Assembly (NCBI GenBank): GCA_026929865.2 | Contig: CM049416.1 | Span: forward strand, 10,016,001 to 10,080,000 | Length of the DNA: 64,000 nt | Source: Hyperoplus lanceolatus | Taxonomy: Eukaryota; Chordata; Actinopteri; Uranoscopiformes; Ammodytidae | Direction of reading: 5' to 3' | In this document: positions 34,827-48,394 of the stretch, piece after piece | How positions within the stretch are numbered: the first letter of the stretch is position 1 | Layout of the letters: the number at the start of each line of letters is the position of its first letter | Translations under genes and position numbers: made by a program | The notes under the pieces: generated by a model | The model's input: only the letters and a program-made list of their open reading frames with translations | The model's database searches: none | What the model was told of the DNA's origin: nothing

Positions 34827-37800
34827 TAATATAATATCATTTACACAAAAACAATCTTCATTGCAAAATAAATTGAATTGTAATAGTTGAGGGCATTTTC
34901 TTAAATTCAATTCTTCTTAAAAGTATATAAAAAGGAACAAACATATAAATCAGATGGATACATTTTAAGGCTGGCAAAAAAAATGCAAGTGTTACATCAT
35001 CTGAATGTTCCATAATACGTAATACATCATATACTAATATAACAACAACGTGGAGCATTATAAGTTCCAATAACAGGATTGTTTGTGTGTATTTGTGTTT
35101 GGAACAAATACAGACATCTGCATTTCTTTGTTTACTGATAACATGTTATGTTAGAGAGAAAAAATCTAATTGGTTTAACAATGTTGCAGATTTTTCAGAT
35201 ATACATATATATATATAAGTTTTGTCAAATAGAACTATATATTCAACTAAATAGTAATACTGATAAATAATAATGTAACTTTTATTTTGAAGCATTTGTT
35301 TTAAATGTGCTGAGGGAGAAGTGAAGCAAATTAGTTGACAATAATCAAAGTGTACATACCGATTTCATTTTTTTCAAAGTCTTTCTCATCACAGACCACC
35401 CAATGTTACACCATTATTAACATTCAGCTTTATTTGACCTTGCAACACTGGTATCAAAAACATGTGTGTGTGTTTGTCTTGAGTCACATCAGGCGAATCT
35501 CAGTCAATGTGAATTTGTGTCACCTTCTAATCCCTGTAAGCTATAGGCTACATGGTCAGCCAATATGCAGAGAACAGACACTCACACACTCTTAATCCTA
35601 TCTTTCTGTTCTGTTGAATATAACCATGCTGTACAAATAGCACGGTCACTGAGTTCAACTGTAATGTCACCTGTCGATACAGATTCACTCAATAAATTTG
35701 CCTGTGTTAAGCAGGTTCAAAGCGCAAGTGGTGCTTTGACTCATGGTCACAGAAAAAATAAATAAATAAGACAACACAGACAGTGACTGGACCATGAACA
35801 ATGGCATAAACAACCCTGGGTTCAATAGATTGATTATCAGCAAAGGATCTATTTTGATTTAAGTATTTCTGTTTCTTCCACACATTATAATAACAAATCA
35901 AATCGTGTTTTGATTTGATGTTTTTGATTAGAAAACCTCTTTGCGAACCAATTTAATTTGCAGGGACAATAAAGTGTATTTTAATGTAGTGAACTAAAAT
36001 TCACCAGAAGGGGATATGAATTATTTTATTTTTTTAATCAGTTGACTTTGGGTTTTTATTTTATAATTTATGTTACTTTAGTGAAGGAGTGTGTTCTTAA
36101 ACACTCCAGGGAGTTCATGTTAATAATATATTTTTTAAATATGCCTTCAAAGAGTATTATGTATTGTATGAGTCTATATCTGACAACTGATGCTTTTTAT
36201 TTAAGGTGCACTTTAATTTGTGTCTGAAATAAAAAAAATAAAAAAATCGAATTGTAACTCACAAGGGTCTATCGTCATAAATGGAGTGTAACATTTAATT
36301 TCCTCCATATATGTTGTCAGATATGCTTTGATGTCTTTATTGCACTGAAAAACTGATTTTAAAAAGTGGATAATAATCATATTTGTGTGACAGTGATATG
36401 TTTTTGAAAGTAAAGGCATTTTAAGGGAGAGAATAAATATAGCCTAATGTTTAGAGTAGATGGGGGAACATCTGCTCTTATCTGTTCCACTGATATTCTC
36501 ACTGCGTTACTTGCAATATTGTTTCCTTCCCTGTTCCCAAAGAAATAAAATATTGCCAAGATAAAGTCCACATTGTTACATCAAATAGGCTATGTTGTAG
36601 GCCTATTGCCATTCACTCACGTTAGGACTCATGGGCACAAGAACTAGCACAAGACATTAAATCTAGCCCTAAATGGTCCCCTTTTGCTGGGCTTTGAAGC
36701 TGGGGATACTTTTTTGATAACTTTTTTTTTTAAATTATTATTGTTTTTTTTTTTTTTATATAACAGACGGCTCCCTTCCCAGCTCCGCCTCGCTTTATCT
36801 CCACAGCTGATTAATCAATGAAGTGTCTGTTAGGAAAATTCAGGGGAAATCCGGACAGGTCCGGGCTTGTCTTCCAAGTCACCTTTGGTGTGTGCATTAC
36901 CAGAATAACTAGACCTTTATTAACTTCCAGAGGGGACATGAGACAGAGTCAAGCTCATTAACGCGGGACAAACAGGTGTGAGAAATGCTGCTTTAAACCA
37001 CATATGAGTGTGTTTTATTAGCTAGCATAAAAGGAATGAAGTAGCTGCAGAGCTTGACCTGTTGTTGGTAAGCTACAGCACTGAAAAATTAACATAGCCA
37101 TGTTTAAATGTGTTTTGAAGTTAGCTTTTAGCATTGTTAGTGGGTGATACAGCCACATTTTAGCCTTTTAATAATAATAATGTTTTGTTCCTCATATGCC
37201 TGCTGCTTGTTTGACATAGGCCTATTAATATGAATAAGACTTTGTAGTTAAACCATGTTGCAAGCTCGCTAGTTGGGGGGTGAAACGCAGGCCTATATGG
37301 GTGAAACGAACAAGGGAAATAATGGAAAATTATTTAAAAAATAATGGCAAATGGAGTTAAAGTTACTGTACGAAGCTAAAATTGTGACTTCAAATTGACT
37401 TTGGGTTAGTCTGTTGAAATTTTTATCTTTCAAAATGGCACCGTGTTATTCCTTTAATATTCCCAAGTGATACTGAACCTCAGTTCATAATTTCGCAGCG
37501 GTAGCTTAATTAGAAGCGGTAGCCTAATTTGAATTAGTAATAATGGAAAAATGTAGGCCTATTTTTTTAAAAGGCTGACATCACGTAAGTTCTAAAAAGC
37601 AAAGCCTGGTGCTTTTTAGACCCGCAGAGGGGGCAGCAGCAGTGGGGTTGTGGTGGGGTAGGTGGGAGTAGGCACAGCCCTTAATAATAATCTCAACGCA
37701 GCCTCTTCTTTTTTTTGTTTGTTGTTGCTGATATTTCAAATGTGGTGTGCCTTTTCTTTTCTTTTTCCCCTCGTGTTTTATGAGATATTGAACAAGCAGC

Positions 37801-37850
37801 GCTGTAGCGCACCGTCCCAGCCTGGTTGTATAACGGGGATTCACCTCAGC
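34827..37850. other. AT-rich intergenic DNA
   Basis: I see no gene. T-rich runs lie at 36722-36762. From about 36770 GC content rises toward the promoter-like segment at 37.9 kb. Confidence 0.55.
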
Positions 37851-37859
37851 TGAACTTGA

Positions 37860-38206
37860 CGCATCTGGTTCATCGGCGGCGGAGGGACGAACGGCTCATA
37901 GTCTGCAGCCCGTGTGTACCCGCTGAACCGAGCTGGACGGCCGTGGAGAGAGACGCAGGAGGGTGGGGGAAACACAACTCTTTCACGGCCCCGGTAGGCT
38001 CTCACGGACCACAACTTTTTCTGCTTCTCAGCCTCCAAATATGGTCGCTTTGTACTTTTTAATTTATTTTTATTGTATGTTCTTTGTGGCTCTAGAGACA
38101 TAATAGAAAGCAGAGCACGAGCCACCGTGTGGAAAATGTAAAGCCCGCGGACTTCGGAGTTGGACACCCCGCCCGGAGGAAGAGACCATCCAAATTGAAC
38201 GAGTCG
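37860..38206 (+). promoter_or_regulatory. CpG-rich promoter-like segment with candidate noncoding first exon
   Basis: CpG density is far above the surroundings, for example around 37873-37890 and 37930-37945. The segment ends in a plausible splice donor, TCG|GTGCGT, at 38206/38207. No conserved protein is encoded. By human gene order, a plus-strand promoter right of WNT7B could belong to the let-7a-3/let-7b host transcript or to ppara. This is inference. Confidence 0.4.
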
Positions 38207-38660
38207 GTGCGTAGTCTTAAATTCACCCTTCTCCCTTTGTAAGGTTTTTTATTTAAGGGGTTCGTATTTGCGTAAAGTGCGTAAACGAACGACATGTAGG
38301 CTATTTTATGCGGTCTTCAGTATCATTTTAGGCGTAATTTCTAAGCGTACAAGCACGTAGCGATACTAGCAATATATCCCGCTGACTGGGTCAATGGATA
38401 TTGACACTATTATGACTGAACCGATTAGGGGGCAAGTTTCCCGGGTGCGAAAAGCAAGCGCTTTCGGAATCGAAGCTTAACCGCTCAACGTTGGATTCGT
38501 CTACATTTGAGAACAAGTCCAAAAACATCTTCCAGCCTTAACGTAAATATGCCAGACAGTAAAGTCTCGCTCGCAGTACAAGGAAAGAGATCGCCTTTTC
38601 GTTCCCTAGTTTCCCCGTCGCATATAGGCATAATCTTTCCCTTTGTTGTCCCTGATGCAG

Positions 38661-38719
38661 AACGACACAGGCAGCCGCGCACATCACTTCACTCCAGCGG
38701 AGACATCACCACTCTCCAA
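38661..38719 (+). ncRNA. Candidate noncoding second exon
   Basis: A 59-base CpG-containing stretch is bordered by a T/C-rich acceptor (CCCTGATGCAG) and a good donor (GTGAGC). It would follow the candidate first exon at 38206 after a ~450-base intron. It contains no start codon leading to a long frame. It is supported only by splice-like signals. Confidence 0.25.
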
Positions 38720-39708
38720 GTGAGCAATTTATAGGATTTCAGTAAAATGTGCATTTAATTAGAAAGCGGCATCTCCCTAAGCTGTTCGACCTAAGATAAT
38801 CAGTGTATGTCAAACATGAGAACATATGGTATGATTGTGCGGTTTCCCCTGATGTGTCACTGTGGTTACCCTCAGAGACGTTTTTGATGAAATTAATTCA
38901 TTGTAATCTGAGAAGAGCTAACTCAGCAGTAGCTGGATCTGTTTTAAATGGTTAAAGGTCATGGGTTTCCAGTCTCTTGCTTAGGTTTACAGTGAGCTTC
39001 TTTAAAATAATACTGTGTATGCGTGTGTGTATGCCATACATTTGTAAAGGGCCCTTGGGTTTTATGGAAGGCACTATTTAAGTAATTATGACTATTATAT
39101 ATATATATATATATATATTTATATTTAACTTAAATGCCTATGAGAAATGAAAGTGAGGATGTGTGTTCATGTTTATTTTGCATTATAAAAGAGTATTGAA
39201 CAGTCATAACAGGAGCTGCTCATTCATCAGCTATAGGACAAATAGGTTTTTGGCATCAGAAAACATGATAAATATGTAGTTTTCAAGTTCATATAGAGTT
39301 TATTGTATGTCCTAAATGTGGTTTATGTCTGTGGCTATAGATTATGCATTCATAAAACTGCACATTCTGATTTAAAAATAAATAAATAGAAATTGATGCA
39401 AAAATGCTGTCAGCAGTGCATTTAACATGGAAGACCAATTATGCTTTGCAATACAATCACATTATTTTTTACACTGCGAGTTAAATTTTAAGTTTCCAGC
39501 TTTACATTTCAACATGTAGGCCTATCAATGCTATTTGTGAGGTTCAGACATTGACCGTTTTAGTTTAGTTCTCTCTGGCCATGCCATAGATAACTTGTAC
39601 AAGCACCATATGTTCAGCACATGTCAAAGTTACTTTATGTTAAGGGGTTTATCCTCGTCATCTCTGGCGTTGTGCACACCTGGCTTTGTATTTTGCTTTG
39701 TATTTTGC

Positions 39709-39752
<44 letters not shown>

Positions 39753-41520
39753 GTGTGGGCTCTCATATCTTCATATGACTGGTCGGGTAAAATTTTGCTC
39801 ATACTGGAGCGTCAGTAGAAAATTGCTTACGTAGCATTGTTTTCCAAGAAAAGTTCTGCGTTGGCTTTCTTTTCTCTCTCTTTCAGAAAGGAACAGAAGT
39901 GTCAGAATTATGAAATATGAACATGATCATAGTGACCTTTTGGCCGCAGTCCCCTGGTCATTAACACACTCTTTTATGATATATATAAATAACCAAATAT
40001 TGCATATTTATAAAGCGCAGTCACTGTTATAAACATGAAAATGCCATTGTGCCTTAGAGAAAATGCAGTAGAAACACAGGTGGCCCTCAGACAATGGACT
40101 GGGGCTCATCTCTCTACTGTGAGTCAGTGGGACAGGAGAAAGCACATGGCTGCAGAGTGAAAATTGGCATGATTATCATCTGATTTACTCTGCAACCCTT
40201 TAGCTCAGAGCCCTGTTGTATGCCATACGACAAGTGGCTGATATGGAGAGGATAAAAGGCTTGGATTCACCCAAATGTTCCATCATTTGCTTTTAGAAAA
40301 GCTTCATCCTCCCTCCCACTCCCCCTCGGGCTCTCTCATATCTCACGCAATTGATTGAAACCCTAAACGGCGAGATCAAGCCGAGTGCAATCCAGTCTTT
40401 CTCTGAACAGTTGATTGAATGTGGTGATGATGTGGTGTGTTGTTTCTTTAAGGGCATTTCAGGTCGGAAGGCAGGCCAGGGGGGGATTTTCAGTGTGCAA
40501 AACTGATACTGCAATGTGTGTGTGTGTGTGTGTGTCGTGCTGTCCCGTCCTGTGTTGTAAAGGCGCACAGAGACTTCTGTCCTTCCATAATCAGATCAAA
40601 TGATCAGCATTCTGAGAATGTGTGATCACTGATCATATTGCTTTACTTTCTGCCTTAGGGGACCTAAAAAGCAAATTTTTTGCAGCGCTTTTTTTGATGA
40701 ACATTATTTAGTTTGTATTGTGTGTGTCTGAGCCACCTTGTCATGTTCTGATCTGCACAGATGGACGTTGTGTAAACAGTAGGACTAGTGGTTGTCTATC
40801 TCTGCTGATTTAATTTTTTTTGTGTTGGTATTAAAAATATGGCAAGCCATGAGCTTGACAGTAAACCAAAGTGTGTATATCGAGGGTGTTTTCGAATGCA
40901 ACAAGAGTTTGTGTTTGTGACTGTTTGCTGCTCCAGTATGCCTTTTGCCGTCCCCACCAAACACTTCATGTTTTAAATCTTTGCGCATCTCAGTGCAGGA
41001 CATTTAAGTGCTTGACCTAATTTCTCTGGCAGCAAAGAATCCACTAGTGAAGGCCTTCCTCTGTGTGTATTAGTGTATGTGTGTGCATGTGTGGATGTGC
41101 GCACGCGTGTGTTGCTCTGGGTGTTTCCTCCTTGCCTCTCTAACAGGAAGCTGATGTGGAGTTCAACTGAGGACAAGGAAAAGGCCTTTTATTTCCACTG
41201 TGAATCATTTGAGAGAGAGAAAAAAAAGGGAGAAAAAAAGTCCAGGCCGCTGCATTGATTCAACCCTCTGCAATCTTGCTTGCTTCTCTCCCTCTCTCTT
41301 ATTCTCTTCCTTTCCCTGTCTTCATACTCTATATTGTCTATTTCAGCTTTTTTTACTCACTGTTTTTTATTATTTTGAGTTCTACTGATGTCAGATAGAC
41401 ATCATTGTTCGGGGTTAGGGTTAGAATATTACGAAGAGTTCACAAGTTCTGTTAGAAGATGGGGAAGAGGCGACGAAAAGAGATATGAAAAGAAAATTAG
41501 GCAGGACTGTGTGGGGAGCA
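38720..41520. other. Intergenic or intronic DNA with microsatellites
   Basis: Simple repeats: (AT)n at 39096-39118, (TG)19 at 39711-39748 and (TG)n at 40515-40535. Nothing else is recognised. Confidence 0.6.
39711..39748. repeat. (TG)19 microsatellite
   Basis: An uninterrupted TG dinucleotide run of 38 bases, preceded by three TATTTTGCTT-type units. Confidence 0.95.
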
Positions 41521-41769
41521 GGGGCGTTTCTTGGTTTCCAAAACATCCGGGGCTTAGCCCAAGAGGGAATAGGGTAGTGTGCGTGCGGTAAATTTTTGGT
41601 ATACTTTATTGCGCATGCACATTTTTTCACCTAAATAAACAAAATAGGCAGGTAATTATAGCTTTAAATAGCTACCTGACTGCTGCTTATCCCCAAACAT
41701 TTAAGGTTCCATTCAAGTTATTTCATAGTAAAATGAATAAGAGTGAGACAGACCTTACATTACCCATAT

Positions 41770-42470
41770 CAGGGGTGTCAAACAAATTTTCACAAAGGGC
41801 CACTCTACGATAAGATAATCACACTAAGGGACGACATGGAATTTACTGACATGCCTTCTTTTCAATCCAAAAAGTAAAAACAACATACCTATGAATATAT
41901 ATTGTATACGACCTGTGTACAGGGTCAAAGGCTAGGTTTCATTTCAACATTTAGGGGGACAAATTATAGTTGGGAGGTATGGGGGAGCTTCCCCCGAAAT
42001 TTTTGGGCGTCATACACTTAATTTCCTGCATTCTGGTGGATTTTTATTCATCTATCTGTGCCTTTTCTGCATCAATTTATAGTGGAAATATATTTTTTTT
42101 CTTTCTTCCCAAAGAAACAATTATAATGGAATATAATGCAGTAAGGCTCTCAGGCATCCTGGATTTTTCAAAACTTTCTGCACATTCAAAACATATCACA
42201 TGTGTTGGGTATTTCGTTTTTAGGAATCAACACCAGTGTTAACTATTTATGACACTTTACATTGGTAATGAAATGACAGCCACCATTGGAAATGAAAAGG
42301 GTGGGCAGCTAGCTAACGTAAGCTAGTTAGCTAAATTGTAACTTAAGGCAAAAGTTGGAAACAAATCATGTTAGCTTTCATCCTTAGACACTTGACAGAA
42401 TCAATCATCAATATTAGCATGCTATTTAGCCTCATAGATTAGCCTATTTACAGCCCACAGAAAACGGACA
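41770..42470 (+). mobile_element. Partial copy of the CAGGGGTGTC hAT-like element
   Basis: Starts CAGGGGTGTCAAAC and matches the complete copy at 45617-46604 over most of its length, including CTGCATTCTGGTGGATTTTT and the AATCATCAATATTAGCATGC stretch. The right terminus is missing. It lies within other repeat-like sequence (from 41521, with GATCCGGGGC motifs at about 41545 and 42521) that I cannot assign. Confidence 0.65.
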
Positions 42471-42599
42471 TATTTTCTTAAAATTTTTTTTTACAAAAAA
42501 GATTCAGGGCTAATCAAATTAGATCCGGGGCTTTAGCCCCGAATAAAACAGCCTAGTGCAAGTTCTTTCGGTGTAGTTTTAAAATACCCACATCAAGAA

Positions 42600-44590
42600 T
42601 ACATATGAATTATTACGAACATAGGATGAAAAAAACCCATTAACAACCTACACAAACTCTACCACTGGCTTTATTGGGGTGCTGTGAAGGATCTCAATCT
42701 TGCTCTGGGCTTCCTTGAACAAGAGATCTTGCAATCTCTGTGGGACTCGCCTGGTTAAATAATGACTGTATAAAGAGTTACCATAGAACAAGCGTGGTAG
42801 AAAGCTGGTTGTATATCATCTTAATGACTTCCCAAGCTGAAATCTTGGTCGTAAACATGACGTGCAGTTATTTGATTTGAAGGTCACTGAGTTTGGATTT
42901 GTTCTCAGACTCATTATTTGTTTGACGAAACTTAACCACGAATCAAAAGTAATTTTTTTTTCAAGCTTTAATGTTCTATATATTCTAGAGTAGTAATAGC
43001 ACTATATTACAGTAAAATTAGATTTTGAGCATTCAAAAAGACCAGATATTCTAACTGAAACCATCTACTGAGTGTCTTTCTTTTTTTTGTAAAATCTTTC
43101 ATTGTTTGATTTGTACTGTGTTGCTGTGCAAGATGGAACTATAGTATTTTAGGACTCGTGCCTAAAGGCAAAAGGGTCAGAGCTACAACACAATGTAGGC
43201 TACAATATTGCAAATTGGCACATTTTGGTTTTTTTCTTTATTTAATACAACACATACTGTTTGGTATCTATAGTGCATACATTTACCCCATTTGGTGCAT
43301 ACGTCTTTCTTTGTAAGGCATCTCTTTGAAAATAACCTAGTTGTATAAAGGTGTGAAGAATACAATGGAAATTGAAACTTGAGCTAGAATATCAGCATTT
43401 CTCAAAAAACAATGCACTCAAAATCTCATGCAGTAACCTTCCTTAGCCCTTGTGAAACTTAGTGATTACATGAAATAAAATAAGATGATTAACGCACAAA
43501 CTGACAGACTGTGTCTAAAGTTTCAGTACCGCCGGGTATATTTTTAACAGACCATAATAAGCAGAACCGGATTTGAGCAACCAGGCGCAGTTTGTTCAGC
43601 AACAATGTCAGTGCTCTGACTTTCCCAGTGAAGAAGAAAGATGCATGACTTAAGTTCTGGAAGGTCGTAATTATGTAGAAGAGGTTAGGGAGATTTGATA
43701 AATGAATTTCATGTGAGGAGATATTCTGGGTAGAAGTGAAATGGTTGTTTGATGAGCCATTATTTTTTCTTATGAAGTTTATCCTAACAACATGTCATAT
43801 TGTATGACTTTTTAGTCAGAACTTTATGTTGTTGTGTCAATGCTATTTGAAAATGTGGTATTGAAAAAATTGCCCTGCAAATGGCTCAAAGACAACTTTG
43901 GTTCCTTAGGTTTGAATATTCTGGAATTCAAAGTTAAAACAAAGATCCTTGACATGCTGTTTAGAGAGAAATTAATGTGCATTGACTCTGTAAATCACAG
44001 ATTTTAATGGCATTTTTGGTAAAAAAAAAAAAGAAAGAAAGAAAGAAAGACAAAGAAGTAACTAATATCTGTCCCTGACTAAAGTGAAATCTTGGTTACA
44101 TGTAGTTTCCTGTTTGTTTCTACTCGCATTGACTATAACAGATGGAAAGAGTTTACTTGTGCAGCATCATTTCAGTAGTGTACCATCAGGGTCCAAGTTC
44201 CCTTAAACTGCGAGAAACTTGATGTTCCTTTTAATCTTAATCTTTTGGATAGTTCTTGCATCAATTCAAACCATTTGCCCATAACTCAGAATGACATATT
44301 TATTATAATTAGATACATTAGGAGCTTCACTGCAATGTGAAATAAAGTTTTGTGGTTTAATCAGTGCCTTGCAGCAGGATATGCTGTTGACTGGTGGCAT
44401 GGGACAACACATTCTTATAATTTTGTGGTGGCTCAGCCAGCCTAGACTTGTGTTGTTTTCCTGTTATGTTCGCAGGTGAAATTTCACTCTTGATCATCCC
44501 TGAACTTTAGCCCTTCTATCATGTCTAGATTAAAAGGTGTTAAAGATATTTAAATGTTTAAATCCTGCATGCAAAATCTTAAATTTGTAA
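42600..44590. other. Region without recognised genes
   Basis: AT-rich DNA. An A12 run followed by (GAAA)n lies at 44021-44050. Nothing else is recognised. Confidence 0.6.
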
Positions 44591-44594
44591 ATAG

Positions 44595-45577
44595 TAGAGC
44601 TGTCAGTTCAACGCGTTATTAACGGCGTTAACGCAAACCCATTTTAACGGTGTTAATTATTGTATCGCAAGATTAACGTTCTTTTTTGCCTAACAAACTT
44701 TTTAGTTTTTTTTTCAAATGCTGTTGCAACAACTTGTAACGTTACAAAAACGAACACCACAAAATGACCTGTAGCTCACAGTTAAGTTACTGTTAATTCA
44801 AACTGAACATTTCCTACAGTGTAACTTCACATTAAAATCATTTAACTTGCATAACTGTCAAACGTCAAGTCAATTTTGACTTTTATTTTGAAGCAGAAAC
44901 CGGAACCTAGCGCTTCCAAGCCCCACTGCTTTTCCGTCACTGGTAGCATCTTCCGTGTGTGACTCTGGGACTACGCAGTGAAAGAACAGAAAATAAAGCC
45001 TATCATTTGCAATAGGCCTACTTGTAACACTGCACTCACACCAAAAGCTTAATGAACATTAGTGGCAGCCGCCAGTCATTCATTTTCACTTTCTCTACGA
45101 AGGGCGGCTGAAGCCTCAGCTGCAGCAGCGCCATAGCAACCACCTGAGTGGACACAGGCGCGTGTGTGAGTCCACAAAGTCTGAAATCAGCCGTGGATGA
45201 ATGCCTCCCAAAACACTTAGGCAGCAACTAGTTTAATTTACCCTTAATACCTAATACTAATTTGTTTTATTAGCCTATGTTGTTTTATAGTTTGGTTTTC
45301 AAATAAAAAAATAAGTTCGAATCATGTTTGTGTATGCTGTTCTAGAGGTGGTGGGGATCTACATTGTGGGCTATCTGCACTGAATTGGAAATTATGATAT
45401 TTTAGAAAAATACACAGAATTACAAGAGTGTAGAGAATGTGTGTGATAAGAGCATTAAAATGAGAAAAAATAATGGGACAAATAGAAATCAAGGGACATT
45501 TAGAATAGATAAAAAATTCTATGATGACATTATTGCGATTAATCACGATTAAATATTTTAATAGTTTCACAGCACTA
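44595..45577. mobile_element. hAT-like MITE, TAGRGCTGTCA family, older copy
   Basis: Starts TAGAGCTGTCAGTTCAACGC and ends with a diverged inverted repeat (CACAGCACTA). GTAAATAG/GTAAATAT flanks it, an 8-bp duplication with one mismatch. It shares its end and the TTAACGCGTTAA-type subterminal motifs with the better-kept copy at 49155-51217. No coding frame. Confidence 0.75.
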
Positions 45578-45616
45578 GTAAATATTTGAATATAGTAGAG
45601 TTTTAATGTTGTAGCT

Positions 45617-46604
45617 CAGGGGTGTCAAACTCATTTTCACAAAGGGCCACTCTACGATGTGATAATCACACTAAGGGCCAGACAGACATACCTTATTTTT
45701 AATCGAAAAATAAAAAGAACATATTTTAGTAAGTATATAAAGTGCGTACAATGGCTAGTTTTCGCTTCAACATTTTCGGGGGACAAATTATAGGTGGGGG
45801 GTATGGGAGTGCTCTCCCCAAATTTTTTTAATGTCAAATACTTTATTTCCTGCATTCTGGTGGATTTTTATCCACCGATCTGTGCCTTTTCGGCATCAAT
45901 TTATGGTGGAAATGTCTTAATTTTTATGAAGGAAAAGACAACATTCAGGTTCCTGGTGAAACAATGATAAAGGACTATAATGCAGTAAGGCTCTCAGGCA
46001 TTCTGGATTGAGCCACAATATTTATTCTCCTGGATTTTTCAAAACTTTCTGCACATTCAAAACACATCACTTGTTTTTTTTTTTTAAGGAATCATGACGC
46101 AGCACCAGTGTTAGCTATTTCTGACACTTTACATTGGAAATGAAATGCCAAGCCACCATTGGGAACGAAAGGGGTGGGCTATCAGCAGCTAGCTAACGTT
46201 AGCTAGTTGGTTATATTGTAACTTAAAGCAAAAGTTAGAAACCAGATAATTTTGGCATTAATCCTTAGACACTTGACACAATCAATCATCAATATTAGCA
46301 TGCTATTTAGCCACATAGATTGGCCTATTTACTGCCCTCAGAAAACTGACAGCTCTTCTTAGATGCAAGTTCATCAATTCATGGCTTAAAATCCTGAGCT
46401 GTGGAACTTTCAGCAGACATTCCTAGCTGTAAGCCACGTAAGTTTCCTAACAGTTGGGAGCGTATGCAACGTGCGGATATGGCACAGGCTCCATGAAGAT
46501 TATTATTATTTTTTTTTTTTGTCAGAATTGATTCAAATCAGTCGAATTGATTCACGGGCCAGATCAAAACGTGTCGCCCGCGGGCCATGAGTTTGACACA
46601 TGTG
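45617..46604. mobile_element. hAT-like MITE, CAGGGGTGTC family (988 bp)
   Basis: Starts CAGGGGTGTCAAACTCAT and ends ATGAGTTTGACACATGTG, an imperfect 18-bp inverted repeat. A perfect 8-bp duplication TTGTAGCT flanks it (45609-45616 and 46605-46612). GGGCC motifs near both ends match a widespread vertebrate MITE type. Non-autonomous. Confidence 0.85.
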
Positions 46605-46809
46605 TTGTAGCTGATCTGGATGCCCCTAGACTTAATGACTAGGGCTGCACCAATGTATCTACTGGACATCGGTATTGGCCTATGTCCGCCCTATTAACAT
46701 TGGCCCATTTGCGAATAAGGTGAAACCTGCCGATGGTAGTATGAATTTGCATTAATCCTTCACTGTTGTCTTAATTGTTCTGACTCATTCAGGATCTGGG
46801 ATGCCTTAA

Positions 46810-47761
46810 CCCATTGATGACTATGGCAATCTAGGATGCATGTCCTTAATGCCTCAAGGTTTTCTGAAAAAATACTACGAATTGTCAACGTCTACCAAAA
46901 CCTTAATATCTAAGCCTGTGTAGCACATAGAGACATGAAATAAAATACATTTAAAAGGTAAGGTTCACAGGTTTTATTTAAACATGCGCTTACAAACAAA
47001 CACATTTTTCTAAAAATCGTCAAAATTAGATGGGGGAGAAAATAAATAAATAAATGATATAAAATATTTAGAAATAATGTGCTAAATGAGGTTATAATCC
47101 TGCTCCCTTTAAGCATGGAAAGTAGTGACTGAGTGTGCATTGGAGAAATAAAGGTAGACAGATAGAGGAAGGAAGAGATAGCTTTACTTTATAATTTAGT
47201 TCAGTTATCACTGGTACCATAAATTCGACTTCCCAGTACAACTGGAACGCAGAATGACTCCCGCTGTCGGGAGCCGATCAGCTGGTCCAAACAGCTGTAT
47301 ACCACGGAGATGAAAACGAAACTGAAACTTAACTATCGCCTGGCTGGGCTTAATTTGAGTTGGAGCAGCAAAATATAGCCTAAATTCCTAAATATTGTTA
47401 ATAAATAAATGGAATGTGATTTGTGATTTTCGTCAGTAGCCTTATGTAGACCTAGATTCTGCGCTCCGAACGCCACTAACTGTTCTGTAATGCACTATCG
47501 CGACACAGTCGGCTTATTTTTTAATTTTAATTTTTTATTATATATTTTTTTAATCAACGTGATTTTCGGCAAACCACACAACATTTGGGTGGTCACATGG
47601 TCTTAAAAAATCAACAAAACCCACCTCATGTGTATTTGAACCAATGACAGTGCATTCTATGCTGCGCGCGCCATGAAAATTAGATATAACAACAATGCTG
47701 CGCTACGCAGCAGCCGGCAGGAGATACAATGTTGCGTCGCGCAGCAGCCGGCATCAATGGG
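46810..47761 (+). mobile_element. piggyBac-like element, copy 1 (952 bp, uninterrupted)
   Basis: The ends CCCATTGATGAC and GGCATCAATGGG form an inverted repeat directly flanked by TTAA (46806-46809 and 47762-47765), the piggyBac target. No transposase frame is present. It corresponds base for base to copy 2 at 54838-56402, apart from the MITE insertion in copy 2, with roughly 6% differences over the first 140 bases by eye. Confidence 0.82.
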
Positions 47762-47774
47762 TTAATACAAGTTA

Positions 47775-48394
47775 AGGCCAGGACACACCAGCCCGATAAT
47801 CGCCGTCGTCAAAAAAAAAGACGAATCTGTTTGGTGTGTGCCGTGACGTCGGCCGACGTAGAGGTCGTCGGGCTTGTTTTGAGCCTGTCGGCCGCCGATT
47901 GAACATGTTCAATCGGCAGCCGACCGTCTTTCATTTGGAGCAATTTGATTGGTGGAGGGCTAGCGAATCAGTGAAGCCCGGAAGTGAGGCGGGTAGCACA
48001 AACAGCTAACAACAGCTAGCCATCGTTTTAATGTGTTTGTTCGTTTCGTTTTGAGAGTACTCACATGCATCAACCCTTGTTGACTGCTCGACACCATGCT
48101 CGACACTCTCTGCTAAAAATTGTGCTCTTATGGTCCATAAATATAAATACGTATTTCTATCTATGTTTATGCTCTAGAGAGATGTCCAATCATTTCCGGC
48201 TTTCGTATTTTTTCGGGCCACAATACAGATTAGCGCCGCCTGCTGTTGTGGAGACATTACGTCCCGCGAGCGTACGGAAAATAAACAGTCGTCTCGGTGT
48301 GTTCTTTAGCAGCGACGGGAAGCTGGAGCTTCCTGAAACGGCCGACTCCATTTTTTTTGACGACGGCGATTATCGGGCTGGTGTGTCCTGGCCT
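47775..48394. mobile_element. PIF/Harbinger-like MITE (620 bp)
   Basis: Long terminal inverted repeats start AGGCCAGGACACACCAGCCC and continue through GATAATCGCCGTCGTC at both ends, with only a base or two of difference. TTA flanks both sides (47772-47774 and 48395-48397), matching the 3-bp TWA target of PIF/Harbinger. A perfect 24-bp palindrome sits at 47894-47917. No transposase. Confidence 0.85.

Noticed and set aside
41521-42560. Complete nested element with CAGGGGCGTTTC start and GGGGCTTTAGCCCC motifs
   Set aside because: No matching right end or target duplication could be found, so only the partial copy inside it was annotated.
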